A stretch of 64,000 nt of DNA, taken from the NCBI GenBank assembly GCA_947568835.1, contig OX387603.1, forward strand, positions 3,139,701 through 3,203,700, given 5' to 3'. Source of the DNA: Protonemura montana (Eukaryota; Arthropoda; Insecta; Plecoptera; Nemouridae). The first letter of the stretch is position 1, and the number at the start of each line of letters is the position of its first letter. A program made the translations under genes and the position numbers. The notes beneath the pieces were generated by a model. It made no database searches. It had not been told where the DNA came from and was given only the letters and a program-made list of their open reading frames with translations. This document shows, in pieces, positions 44,101 through 56,266 of the stretch.

Positions 44101-47100
44101 ACGCCCAAAAAAAAAGGCAAAAGTGTGAGACTGCGTCGTGCCATGAGCGTGATTCGAACCCAGTAGTTCATCATAATCATGATCATGTGATCGATTATTT
44201 CCAGGCCTTTAACCGCACGACCAAGCGAACATTCTTCGTTTGTTGCATTTTTGAGATATATAAGTTACTTGACTCCAGCTACCACTTGTGAATGTTAGAT
44301 GTTGTAATCAAACGGTAAAATGGTGCCTCCGCTGAGTGGGTTCGATCCAGGTAGCGGAGTCTTTTGACGTTCCCGAAGCAGCAACGCTACCAACGTGCCA
44401 CGCAGACGGCTATACAATGTGGCGATAGATAGACATATTTGAAATTCTGGTTTGCCAACCCGGACTATTGAGTAGGTACAAAACATCGACAACACCTACT
44501 CCAGGTTCAAACCACATTTCCATTAACAGACGGCGAAAGTATCTTTTAAAATAATTCAAACAAAATGGACATTTATTAATTGTCCTCGAAAGCAAGAGTT
44601 AAACCCGGCCGTCAAAAATAGCATTGCAGAAGACCTCGACAATATCAGTACATATGCAGTCAGCAATTGCCACGATCGATCTCGAATGTGCAAGCATTAG
44701 AGCCCGACTAGTATAACGCCAATCGAAGCCCGTTGCTCGTGTGAAGGTCCCCCATTTTCTGTTATTTGTAAAGTTTCACTGAACATGCAGAAGTGCTAAT
44801 TGACCCCCAGCGCCATCTGGTGGAAATAAAATGTACTACTATATTTTCCGAGTTTAAATTTTTGTGTGCTTATAGTCAATATATAAAAGAAAATTTCAAA
44901 TCCAATATCAAATCTTTAACTATTATAATGTCATATATATTTAAAAAATGATCCAACAGATAGCGCTGGGGGTAACATTGCTACTTAACACGCCTGCGTG
45001 TTCGGTGAAACATTTACATGACCTGTGATCAGGTAACTGAGATCAACTAGAGTAGCTCCGGTCAGGCTGTAACATTTGCATCTAGATCTTGTTCGATGCT
45101 TTCGTGTTAGAACTCGCCGCTGCATTTCTCAAGGGGCAAGTCCTTTTATGGTCGGCAACATTACAGAGATTTTCTAATTGCTTGATGGTGGTTAGACATT
45201 TGGCCATGCTACTTAAAAGCAAAAAAAAAACCGGCAGTCGACGGGATTTGAACACGGGCCCCGCCGCATTGCAAGCTACTACTCTACCCAGTACACCAGG
45301 AGAGCTGATGAACGAAGGAACAGTTTTGATTTAAATATATTTTGCTAAACTATAAAAAAGAGAAGCATTTTTGTAGATAGGAGAGACATTGGTTGCTTCG
45401 GGCGGGAATAATATCGTCAGCAGTTTAGTTGGTTTATTTCCCGCATTGATGAACCATGAAGCGTAGCTCCGTGGTAAGAGCTGGGCCTCGTATTGCAAGG
45501 GTGGAGCGTTCGGTTCCAGGCGTGGAAGCTTTTTTGTTTCTTACCATCGAATGAGATAACACTTGACCAAAATTGAAAAATAATTATAAGTCCAGAGTGT
45601 AGTTCCAAATTCTGCCAACAGGTGGCGCAAAGGTAGTTTTTGTACTTAACACTAGTTCCCGATCCTATATACTTGGTGCTAGACTTAGGAGCTGCACACG
45701 GGGTATAGGTGGGGTTTGGGGTCGTGGGAACGGCCCGCAAAATCGGCAGGCGCGACTGGCGCGAAGCGCCAGGAGTGCCTGGCGATTTTGCTACTGTCTA
45801 AACCAAACGCCCAAAAAAAAAGGCAAAAGTGTGAGACTGCGTCGTGCCATGAGCGTGATTCGAACCCAGTAGTTCATCATAATCATGATCATGTGATCGA
45901 TTATTTCCAGGCCTTTAACCGCACGACCAAGCGAACATTCTTTGTTTGTTGCATTTTTGAGATATATAAGTTACTTGACTCCAGCTACCACTTGTGAATG
46001 TTAGATGTTGTAATCAAACGGTAAAATGGTGCCTCCGCTGAGTGGGTTCGATCCAGGTAGCGGAGTCTTTTGACGTTCCCGAAGCAGCAACGCTACCAAC
46101 GTGCCACGCAGACGGCTATACAATGTGGCGATAGATAGACATATTTGAAATTCTGGTTTGCCAACCCGGACTATTGAGTAGGTACAAAACATCGACAACA
46201 CCTACTCCAGGTTCAAACCACATTTCCATTAACAGACGGCGAAAGTATCTTTTAAAATAATTCAAACAAAATAGACATTTATTAATTGTCCTCGAAAGCA
46301 AGAGTTAAACCCGGCCGTCAAAAATAGCATTGCAGAAGACCTCGACAATATCAGTACATACGCAGTCAGCAATTGCCACGATCGATCTCGAATGTGCAAG
46401 CATTAGAGCCCGACTAGTATAACGCCAGTCGAAGCCCGTTGCTCGTGTGAAGGTCCCCCATTTTCTGTTATTTGTAAAGTTTCACTGAACATGCAGAAGT
46501 GCTAATTGACCCCCAGCGCCATCTGGTGGAAATAAAATGTACTACTATATTTTCCGAGTTTAAATTTTTGTGTGCTTATAGTCAATATATAAAAGAAAAT
46601 TTCAAATCCAATATCAAATCTTTAACTATTATAATGTCATATATATTTAAAAAATGATCCAACAGATAGCGCTGGGGGTAACATTGCTACTTAACACGCC
46701 TGCGTGTTCGGTGAAACATTTACATGACCTGTGATCAGGTAACTGAGATCAACTAGAGTAGCTCCGGTCAGGCTGTAACATTTGCATCTAGATCTTGTTC
46801 GATGCTTTCGTGTTAGAACTCGCCGCTGCATTTCTCAAGGGGCAAGTCCTCTTATGCTCGGCAACATAACAGAGATTTTCTAATTGCTTGATGGTGGTTA
46901 GACATTTGGCCATGCTACTTAAAAGCAAGAAAAAAAACCGGCAGTCGACGGGATTTGAACACGGGCCCCGCCGCATTGCAAGCTACTACTCTACCCAGTA
47001 CACCAGGAGAGCTGATGAACGAAGGAACAGTTTTGATTTAAATATATTTTGCTAAACTATAAAAAAGAGAAGCATTTTTGTTGATAGGAGAGACATTGGT

Positions 47101-49986
47101 TGCTTCGGGCGGGAATTATATCGTAAGCAGTTTAGTTGGTTTATTTCCCGCATTGATGAACCATGAAGCGTAGCTCCGTGGTAAGAGCTGGGCCTCGTAT
47201 TGCAAGGGTGGCGCGTTCGGTTCCAGGCGTGGAAGCTTTTTTGTTTCTTACCATCGAATGAGATAACACTTGACCAAAAATGAAAAATAATTATAAGTCC
47301 AGAGTGTAGTTCCAAATTCTGCCAACAGGTGGCGCAAAGGTAGTTTTTGTACTTAACACTAGTTCCCGATCCTATATACTTGGTGCTAGACTTAGGAGCT
47401 GCACACGGGGTATAGGTGGGGTTTGGGGTCGTGGGAACGGCCCGCAAAATCGGCAGGCGCGACTGGCGCGAAGCGCCAGGAGTGCCTGGCGATTTTGCTA
47501 CTGTCTAAACCAAACGCCCAAAAAAAAAGGCAAAAGTGTGAGACTGCGTCGTGCCATGAGCGTGATTCGAACCCAGTAGTTCATCATAATCATGATCATG
47601 TGATCGATTATTTCCAGGCCTTTAACCGCACGACCAAGCGAACATTCTTCGTTTGTTGCATTTTTGAGATATATAAGTTACTTGACTCCAGCTACCACTT
47701 GTGAATGTTAGATGTTGTAATCAAACGGTAAAATGGTGCCTCCGCTGAGTGGGTTCGATCCAGGTAGCGGAGTCTTTTGACGTTCCCGAAGCAGCAATGC
47801 TACCAACGTGCCACGCAGACGGCTATACAATGTGGCGATAGATAGACATATTTGAAATTCTGGTTTGCCAACCCGGACTATTGAGTAGGTACAAAACATC
47901 GACAACACCTACTCCAGGTTCAAACCACATTTCCATTAACAGACGGCGAAAGTATCTTTTAAAATAATTCAAACAAAATGGACATTTATTAATTGTCCTC
48001 GAAAGCAAGAGTTAAACCCGGCCGTCAAAAATAGCATTGCAGAAGACCTCGACAATATCAGTACATATGCAGTCAGCAATTGCCACGATCGATCTCGAAT
48101 GTGCAAGCATTAGAGCCCGACTAGTATAACGCCAATCGAAGCCCGTTGCTCGTGTGAAGGTCCCCCATTTTCTGTTATTTGTAAAGTTTCACTGAACATG
48201 CAGAAGTGCTAATTGACCCCCAGCGCCATCTGGTGGAAATAAAATGTACTACTATATTTTCCGAGTTTAAATTTTTGTGTGCTTATAGTCAATATATAAA
48301 AGAAAATTTCAAATCCAATATCAAATCTTTAACTATTATAATGTCATATATATTTAAAAAATGATCCAACAGATAGCGCTGGGGGTAACATTGCTACTTA
48401 ACACGCCTGCGTGTTCGGTGAAACATTTACATGACCTGTGATCAGGTAACTGAGATCAACTAGAGTAGCTCCGGTCAGGCTGTAACATTTGCATCTAGAT
48501 CTTGTTCGATGCTTTCGTGTTAGAACTCGCCGCTGCATTTCTCAAGGGGCAAGTCCTTTTATGGTCGGCAACATTACAGAGATTTTCTAATTGCTTGATG
48601 GTGGTTAGACATTTGGCCATGCTACTTAAAAGCAAAAAAAAAACCGGCAGTCGACGGGATTTGAACACGGGCCCCGCCGCATTGCAAGCTACTACTCTAC
48701 CCAGTACACCAGGAGAGCTGATGAACGAAAGAACAGTTTTGATTTAAATATATTTTGCTAAACTATAAAAAAGAGAAGCATTTTTGTAGATAGGAGAGAC
48801 ATTGGTTGCTTCGGGCGGGAATAATATCGTCAGCAGTTTAGTTGGTTTATTTCCCGCATTGATGAACCATGAAGCGTAGCTCCGTGGTAAGAGCTGGGCC
48901 TCGTATTGCAAGGGTGGAGCGTTCGGTTCCAGGCGTGGAAGCTTTTTTGTTTCTTACCATCGAATGAGATTACACTTGACCAAAATTGAAAAATAATTAT
49001 AAGTCCAGAGTGTAGTTCCAAATTCTGCCAACAGGTGGCGCAAAGGTAGTTTTTGTACTTAACACTAGTTCCCGATCCTATATACTTGGTGCTAGACTTA
49101 GGAGCTGCACACGGGGTATAGGTGGGGTTTGGGGTCGTGGGAACGGCCCGCAAAATCGGCAGGCGCGACTGGCGCGAAGCGCCAGGAGTGCCTGGCGATT
49201 TTGCTACTGTCTAAACCAAACGCCCAAAAAAAAAGGCAAAAGTGTGAGACTGCGTCGTGCCATGAGCGTGATTCGAACCCAGTAGTTCATCATAATCATG
49301 ATCATATGATCGATTATTTCCAGGCCTTTAACCGCACGACCAAGCGAACATTCTTTGTTTGTTGCATTTTTGAGATATATAAGTTACTTGACTCCAGCTA
49401 CCACTTGTGAATGTTAGATGTTGTAATCAAACAGTAAAATGGTGCCTCCGCTGAGTGGGTTCGATCCAGGTAGCGGAGTCTTTTGACGTTCCCGAAGCAG
49501 CAACGCTACCAACGTGCCACGCAGACGGCTATACAATGTGGCGTTAGATAGACATATTTGAAATTCTGGTTTGCCAACCCGGACTATCGAGTAGGTACAA
49601 AACATCGACAACACCTACTCCAGGTTCAAACCACATTTCCATTAACAGACGGCGAAAGTATCTTTTAAAATAATTCAAACAAAACGGACATTTATTAATT
49701 GTCCTCGCAAGCAAGAGTTAAACCCGGCCGTCAAAAATAGCATTGCAGGAGATCTCGACAATATCAGTACATACGCAGTCACCAATTGCCACGATCGATC
49801 TCGAATGTGCAAGCATTAGAGCCCGACTAGTATAACGCCAGTCGAAGCCCGTTGCTCGTGTGAAGGTCCCCCATTTTCTGTTATTTGTAAAGTTTCACTG
49901 AACATGCAGAAGTGCTAATTGACCCCCAGCGCCATCTGGTGGAAATAAAATGTACTACTATATTTTCCGAGTTTAAATTTTTGTGT

Positions 49987-50290
49987 CTTCTAAAATTATT
50001 AAAATATCACTTACGTTTATTATTCGTCTTCGCAAGCAAGAGCCAGACCCTGCTGTCATGAATAGCCATGCAAAAGCACTCGACAATTTTAAAACTTTTG
50101 CCTTTCACCACTTGCAACAAGCTAACGTGAGAACATAAGCTTGAGACACTGACTAGAGGAACCACAGTGCACGATTGATTCACGATTCATTCTTATTTGT
50201 ACAGTTTCACCAAACACGCAGTCGTGTTAAGACGCATTGTGACCCCCAGCGCAATCTGTAGGATATCAAATGTACCTACTCGATCAATCA
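49987..50290. repeat. Diverged old copy of the unit's 3' third at the array edge
   Basis: CGTCTTCGCAAGCAAGAGCC, GACAATTTTAAAAC, CAGTTTCACCAAACACGCAG and GTGACCCCCAGCGCAATCTG match, with many differences, the stretch from about 49,700 to 49,960. This older duplication marks the right boundary of the recent array. Confidence 0.7.
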
Positions 50291-51512
50291 ATGCTTGAGT
50301 TCGGTCGGTAACCCTTCTATTGATACGCCTAATGCTAAAAAAAGTAATACTATCATTCCTTGGCTGGGATTCGATCGTGGACCCTTCACCACATCAACCG
50401 GACGGCCTCACCGCTCGAATTACCTACTTCGCAGCATCGAAGATATTTTCCAAGTTTCTTATTTTCGATTACTTAAAGCTCCCAGATCTTTCATCTAGCA
50501 GATCAACTGCCGTCCAGTGGTGGCGCCGGGTTTCAAAACTGGTCGACTCATTAGAGTCATGGCCTGTACCAACATGACCACGTGTAGTTAAAAACATCTG
50601 CCGTCGCCGCCGTCAGATGCTCGTCATCACACTGGCTCGGTTTGATTCGAGCACTGCCATCCTGTCAGAGACCCTGCCATTGTTTTACTTGAAATATCAG
50701 GAAACCCCTCACTACCATGCAAGAGGAGAGGTATAGATCGTGCATATATTCTACAAATAAACTGGCAAAAAAATATTCAAAAGTGTACTTTGGAATATAT
50801 TATTGCCATCTCTCAATCAGAAGTGTGTTCCAGATGAAGTGCTTTGTTTCATAAAAGTTGCAAGAGCCGGGATTCGAACCGCAGACCACCGGCACCGTAG
50901 ACGACGACCGTACAACAGATCTATGTGGACCAGTGCATCACTGGGGATTTATTACCAAACACGTGATGAAAATTGTCGATATTAATTAAGTAAAGTCGCC
51001 GATTCATGAAGAAAAAAATACCGACCGGCAGGGATTCGAACTCGGTACGGTCGGATGTTGATGATGTAGAAGCGACCTGTTTAACCTGCCATCGAGTTCA
51101 GTCGGCCATTGAAGGGAAATAACCAATAATTGAATAGCAAAGGAGGGCCCCATTGTAACTAGATGCGCAAGTCATGAGCTGGAATTAGTCTATTAAAAAA
51201 ATTAGCTGAAATTAGCTGAAAGTATTTTTTTTACAACGATCATTTCTGCCAGCTATTTTAATCACACGGGAATTGCTTACATTTTATGAAAAATTCAAGG
51301 AGGTTCCCCTACTTCATTTTCGCGCAAATAAATAAAAACCACATTTTTGTAAAATTATAGCACTTTTTCTTCAGGGCTGGGCCAAAAATGAAGACTATCA
51401 CGGATCGATAACTTGTCATTTACGTTATCTTTTGGAAAAAATGCAAGGCGGTACTATCACCTCATCCATTCTTTTATCTAAGCTTCCAGTACAGCCTTCA
51501 ATGAGTGAATGT
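50291..51512. repeat. Cluster of three single tRNA-like modules
   Basis: Box B-like strings, read on the minus strand, occur at about 50,361-50,428 (GATCGAATCCCAGCC), 50,860-50,938 (GGTTCGAATCCCGGC) and 51,021-51,107 (GAGTTCGAATCCCTGCC). Each is followed at tRNA-like distance by a box A-like segment, for example ATGGCAGGTTAAACAGGTCG at the third. None forms a convincing cloverleaf. They resemble the modules inside the 1.7-kb unit, which suggests that the unit was built from such scattered SINE-like pieces. The remaining sequence is AT-rich and unassigned. Confidence 0.5.
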
Positions 51513-51586
51513 TGTCAAAGTTAAGCAACATCGCACTGGATCAGCTATTGGATGGGTGACCACCGAACGGTTTGTCGAGTTGGAAA

Positions 51587-52106
51587 CAGTATAGTGACTA
51601 GATTTTTAATTTTGATAAAGATAAAGATCATTAGGAATTTTTTTATCAATATAAGATAATAGATAAAATAAATTATCTAGATTATTTTCTTTAGATATTA
51701 GATGATTTTTTTCTTGTTATTTGATATGGATTTTAGAATATTGGAAGATATTAACGTCGAATGTCAATGCTGTAGGACCACATCCTGACTTCCAATCTAA
51801 GGTAGACGTTCTTACATCGAGGGTCCAGACTTACAAATCATTAGGCATTACTCTCAAGATTGGACGTTACTTGACAGAAGTAGTCAGAAGTTGTGGCCGT
51901 TTTGTCCAGTTGACGCGCAAAATACGAACGTAATAATTATATGTTTTTAGAACCTTGATTTGAGTCTGAGCTCTGATGACTTGAGTTGTCTGGACAATCA
52001 AAAATCCGAGATGTTCACTTACAATTACAAAAAAATTATCTATGATCTCTTTTCTAAACAAAGCGTTTAGATAACTAATTTATTATCTAGATAAGTCACA
52101 ACACTG
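51587..52106. mobile_element. hAT-like MITE with perfect 8-bp target-site duplication
   Basis: The element starts CAGTATAGTGACTAGAT and ends in the inverted partner ATAAGTCACAACACTG, and is flanked on both sides by GTTGGAAA (51,579-51,586 and 52,107-52,114). An 8-bp duplication with CAGTG-type ends is typical of the hAT superfamily. At 520 bp, AT-rich and without a transposase, it is non-autonomous. The inserted-into sequence is a 5S-SINE head, which dates it as younger than that SINE. Confidence 0.82.
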
Positions 52107-52162
52107 GTTGGAAACGCCGGTTCCCGTGAGATCACCGAAGTTAAGCGACAGTCCATGAGCGT

Positions 52163-52201
52163 CCGGAGGGGGGTGCAAGGGGGTGCGCTTGCACCCCCCT
52201 C
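52163..52201. repeat. GGGGGGTGCAAG palindromic element
   Basis: GGGGGGTGCAAG and CTTGCACCCCCC form an inverted repeat next to GCGTCCGGAG. The same arrangement with small changes occurs at about 60,551-60,592 (GGGGGGTGCAAG, GCACCCCCCTTCGGACGC) in the spacer of the large palindrome. Confidence 0.65.
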
Positions 52202-52316
52202 CTCCACCCTTCTTAATAAGAAAGGTAAATCATCATTCTCATCATCACTGACTCATTTACCGGCACTATTAGAACAGTGCCACATTGTCCGCTGTCAAAA
52301 CAGTGCGTCGTTAAAC

Positions 52317-52809
52317 GTGCCCCATATAGTGATGCCGTACATCAGTCTGGAGTGAACATATGCATAATAGACTGCTTTCGCTGAATTGAAATCAAACACA
52401 GATAATATTATTTTAACTAAATAGCAACCCGAAGCAACTTTTTTTGCAACTTGCTTAATATGTGCAACCCAATCAAGTTTATAATCAATAATCAGTCCTA
52501 AAAATTTAGTTTCAGTCTTTACCTGAATACTTCTCCCATTAAGATATATTAAAGGGCTCGTTTCGTTATCATCTTCTTCCGTTTAAAATTAATCAAAACA
52601 TATTTATTATTGCTAAGCACTAGTTCGTTTCTAGGACTCCATTCTTCCATTTGCTTAACTGCATTTGAGCAGGTAGTAGCAATTGAATTTATACTGTCGC
52701 ATACAAGGTGTGTAGTGTCGTCAGCAATCCTACTACTCCAGGTTTCTACTACAAGGACTCGTGAAGACCTCTTTTTAATCAATTTAATGTAATACCAGTA
52801 ACCTGCCAA
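52317..52809 (-). pseudogene. Non-LTR retrotransposon reverse-transcriptase fragment, frameshifted (copy A)
   Basis: A minus-strand fragment with the RT palm motif ADDTTHL and downstream WSPRNELVLSNNKYVLINFK, typical of CR1/Jockey-type LINEs. A 7-bp deletion relative to copy B (near 52,573) shifts the frame, and the protein ends early. The end towards 52,317 breaks inside the thumb region where the SINE tail joins. It lacks endonuclease, the N-terminal RT motifs and the 3' end. Confidence 0.85.
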
Positions 52810-53270
52810 TATTTATTTAATATAATCTTATATGTAATTAGAGCTGGACTGGTGACCGGCAATTACAAGGAAGCAAGGTGTAAAAGTAAATATAATGTGG
52901 AAATTTAGCAAATTTGTACACAAAAGTCCTGTAACCACTGGCATCTGGCTAATTAATTAATTACCACACAAATTAAAGAAACAGAAAGATAATAATAACT
53001 TTCGGTCCATTTTAAAAACTTTTTACTGTTAAACTCATTTTATATCTTGGACGAATATGTTTATTTTTAATAAAGAGTTACTTATTTTGTAACTAATTAT
53101 ATACTACCTTTAAATTATATGTACTTCATAAAGGCTAAATTTGTATTATAAGTTTGTAATCTGTGTAAATCTGTATTGACTTGACCAAAATTCTGTAATA
53201 TGATCAATCGGGACCAATTAAAATTATTATTATAATAAAAATAATTATTATTATTATTATTAATTGTTTA

Positions 53271-53598
53271 CGAGCCCTTCTCGAATCGTCACCCCGAACG
53301 GTTTGTCGTGGTGGAAACACCGGTTTTCGTGAGATCACCGGAGTAAAGCAACACTGCACTTGGTTAGGTATTGGATTGGTGACCATCATACGCATGATCA
53401 GTTTTGTTCGAAAGAGAGGTTGGAGGGATGAAAGTTAAGCAACACGTGCACCGGGTTTCCCCTCCTCCCTTCTTAATTAGGAAGGTAAATCTTTAATCTC
53501 ATCATCACTCACTCATTTACCGGCACTATTAGACCAGTGCCACATTGTCCGTTGTCAAAACAATGCGTCGTTAAACGTCACTAATCAATCAATTAATC
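53271..53598 (+). repeat. 5S-derived SINE (copy A, first)
   Basis: CGAGCCCTTCTCGAATCGTC, GAACGGTTTGTCGTGGTGGA, GAGATCACCGGAGTAAAGC and GGATTGGTGACCATCATACG give the best 5S alignment in the window. An internal deletion joins the head to a shortened body (CTCCTCCCTTCTTAATTAGG). The tail ends GTTAAACGTCACTAATCAAT, with AATC-type repeats. Confidence 0.87.
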
Positions 53599-54786
53599 TG
53601 CTCTTATGATACACATCGCTGGTTCCTGCGATGTGAGCAAGGACTTGTCGGGAGAGCAAGGATTTCACGGGTCATGAAAATTAAACATCCGCGCACAAGG
53701 GATTAGGAGCGTCTTTAGGCGGGACAAGAAAATATCTACTGATTAAATTTATACGCAAGAAACCAGTTCTGAGTCGCTAAGAAGAAACAGCAGTACAAGA
53801 TTAGGCAGTGCGTGAATGGGTCGCCAAGTAAGTGGTCTCTGACAGGTCATTTCAGTCCAACCACCGGTTCTAGTAAAACAGGTGTGAAACGAGCGACTGG
53901 AGCAGATCTTTTTGAGAATTGCTTGACCTCTCAAAATAAGATTTTTGTGTGAGCATACTCGGTTTTGTGTATGACATTGCTTGGTTGATATTGTAAATGC
54001 GGACCCTTGGTTCGCTGATGGTAAAGGCTCTAATGTATTTTAGGCATATAAACTTCCGGTCGGGTGTCACTGCCCGTAAATAAAGCGCCAGTTGCGTGCG
54101 CTGGTAAGATCGCACTACAACGCAGAAAATATCGTATCTTGTAAAGGTTTGCAACAAGTTTTGCTACAAAAGTCAGAATATCACATATTTTTATCTTCCA
54201 ATCGGTCCTATTTTGAGGCGTTGCCTATGCCTAAAATTCAAAGGCGATATTTCACAAAATTGTGTCAAGTAGCTGGGAACGAATGACGTTGTCAGGAAAT
54301 TTAGTTTGCCTGTGAAAACTTTGAAGCAACTCGTGGTACGCGTGAGTGCCACGGGACTGCCTATACGTACGGTTAATCCAACCATGACAAGTTTCAACTG
54401 AAATAATCGTCTAAAACGAGGCGAAAATTTGTCTCTTCGTACCAGGCGAGTAGCCGACAGAAGAGTATCGCCTGAAACCTACTGCATCGCTGTTCAAGTG
54501 ACGTCACACCACGTGGTCGATCGAACCCCGCCTCGTACTTTCGATCGACTGACGCTCGGCTCCCATTAGCTGACCGGTTTTCGAAGTGGATCGAGGTGAT
54601 AACAGCAATGGCGTCCACGGCTGCTATCACAAACCAAATGTTTCAAAGCATGCAGATGCTTAAATAACTGCAAATTCTCGTACTTTAATTGCAGATGTTT
54701 AATTAGATTAATTTTAACTATGTTAGCATTTGTTAGATGTAAGTGTTCTTGCCCAAATCAAGTCACACAGCGGGTCCAATTGCTTA
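53599..54786. other. Non-repetitive part of the duplication (copy A, left)
   Basis: No protein domain or exon recognised. A CRE-like GTGACGTCAC occurs at about 54,499. Present also at 57,556-58,738 and inverted at 62,393-63,562. Confidence 0.55.
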
Positions 54787-55041
54787 CGAGCCCTCATCGA
54801 ATCGTCACACCGAACGGTTTGGCGTGTTGGAAACATCGGTTCTCGTGAGATCACCGACGTTAAGCAACACTGCGCTTGGTCAGGTATTGGATGGGTGACC
54901 ATCATACACATGCCCAGTTCTGTTCGGGAGAGAGCTTAGTGGGTTGAAAATTAGTTTAGCAACTTAATTCGCCTTGCTTATCAAACCTCTCGACAGCAGG
55001 GATTTGTGGAGGAATCCTGTTGTTCGAGTTGTACCTTCCTG
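54787..55041 (+). repeat. 5S-derived SINE (copy A, second), tail missing
   Basis: 5S-like head (CACACCGAACGGTTTGGCGT, then TCTCGTGAGATCACCGACG, GTTAAGCAACACTGCGC and GGATGGGTGACCATCATACA) and body up to GTTGTACCTTCCTG. The conserved tail is absent. Confidence 0.85.
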
Positions 55042-56147
55042 AAAGTCTTCCTGGAAAATATCTTAATTTCAGCCGAACTTCTCCGTTTCTATTCTTACCG
55101 TTTTCACAATGCTAAATGCCAGTTAAATAAGCAGGTTAAGATGAAAACAGAAGTACCCGATTAGGTGTAACCATGGGGATGAATCAATAAATCAAGTAGA
55201 ATATATTAAAACTGTCCGTTAGCAGAAATGTTGCCCAAAGTTGTATATGCACTCCCAATTAAATGTCATAAAGGAAAGAAATTAGATTCACAGTTTTGTC
55301 AAAGGTTGACAAACAAACCGTTTCCAAAGTTTTAACTTTTGTTTATTTTTATCTTTTAAAGTTGATGGGTTTAATGCTTATTGAATGGCAAACACTAAAA
55401 TACGTGTACCTACCCAACTTTTATCACCAACTCTACCATCCCTATGGGGTGGTAATACATGAATACTACCATGTAGCAAGCGTGTTTACCACATTCAATG
55501 CGAAAAGATAAGATATGCTTCAAAAATCATTAATGACAGACAAATATTAGATGCAATAATTTAAAATCAATATGAACATAATATAAAATAAATACATAAT
55601 ATAAAATAAACGTAAATAAACAAAATAAAATAAAGACGGGTCGTCCTCTGAACTCTATGTCGTTATCATTGTGCGATTAAAGTGCTCAATTACACTATTT
55701 TACCCCGAAGTTCTTAATTCACTGAGGTCTGCCACCCATTTTGCTTGTATTTATAGCAAAATTTCATTGTTTCATCACCAAAAGTCATCTTTAAATTCAC
55801 TGCCATCCAACAATGAACCGTCGTCAGAAGGAATTTCTGTTCATTTGGTTTTATCAAGTGTGGCTTTAGTACCTGGTCACTGACAGGCCCATTGGGTGAG
55901 ACATCTCAGTCACAAAGATCAAAATAATTCTCATAATGCTTCACTTTTTAAAACAACTTTCAGCCCTCGTACTAGACCATGCAGTACTTACAGTGCATGG
56001 TGGTATAAGGGCAAATTACCACCCTTTTTTATGAATAGAACTCGTAATCATTATGAAAATACAGTTTGAAAGCTCAGAAATGGTATGTAGATATATCAGC
56101 TTAGCTAAACATTCGTTTGTATTCAAAAATTAAAGCGCACATGCATC
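55042..56147. other. Non-repetitive part of the duplication (copy A, right)
   Basis: Contains A/T-rich runs near 55,580-55,635 and the palindromes ACCATCCCTATGGGGTGGT (55,435) and CCATGCAGTACTTACAGTGCATGG (55,977). No gene recognised. Confidence 0.5.
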
Positions 56148-56266
56148 CCTTCTCCACCCTTCTTAATTGGGAAGGTAAATCATCATTCTCATCATCACTG
56201 ACTCATTTACCGACACTTTAAGAACAGTACCACATTGTCCGCTGTCAAAACAGTGCGTCGTTAAAC

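Larger units (their letters stand above)
34871..49986. repeat. Tandem array of a 1,707-bp unit, 8.86 copies
   Basis: Unit starts (TCGCCGCTGC) are at 34871, 36580, 38287, 39993, 41700, 43407, 45114, 46820 and 48527. Spacing is 1706-1707 bp, and 1709 for the first unit, which is the most diverged. The last unit stops after 1,460 bp, where GTTTAAATTTTTGTGT passes into different sequence. Copies are nearly identical and fall into a few subtypes that alternate irregularly. Each unit contains at least four tRNA-like modules, a 54-nt hairpin, a foldback element of about 250 bp and CTCF-like motifs. Conserved short open frames (93, 107/131, 66 and 61-62 codons) follow from the sequence identity and show no domain. 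Confidence 0.96.
51513..52325 (+). repeat. 5S-derived SINE interrupted by a hAT-like MITE
   Basis: 5S-like box A and box C (GTTAAGCAACATCGC and TTGGATGGGTGACCACC) are followed directly by the start of another head (CGAACGGTTTGTCGAGTTGG). That head is cut at GTTGGAAA and resumes at 52,107 with the same eight bases and CGCCGGTTCCCGTGAGATCA. The tail TTAGAACAGTGCCAC, then CAAAACAGTGCGTCGTTAAA, closes the element. The body is replaced by a G/C-run palindrome at 52,163-52,200. Confidence 0.78.
52202..56147. repeat. 3.95-kb direct duplication, copy A
   Basis: This copy matches copy B (56,152-60,088) in order and content at an offset of 3,950-3,957 bp. In sequence it holds a SINE tail, a LINE reverse-transcriptase remnant on minus, an ATT-rich run (53,221-53,266), a 5S-SINE, about 1.1 kb of non-repetitive sequence, a second 5S-SINE, and about 1.1 kb ending TTAAAGCGCACATGCATC. 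Small indels and substitutions separate the copies; the 7-bp loss in the reverse transcriptase is the clearest. Confidence 0.92.

Noticed and set aside
35177..49614. Conserved 93, 107/131, 66 and 61-62-codon frames in every 1.7-kb unit
   Set aside because: Conservation reflects near-identity of the units. There is no domain, no coding bias, and several frames overlap tRNA-like modules.
53271..53400. True 5S rRNA gene
   Set aside because: Similarity is limited to the internal part and is followed by a SINE body and tail; the 5S 3' end and a T-run terminator are missing.
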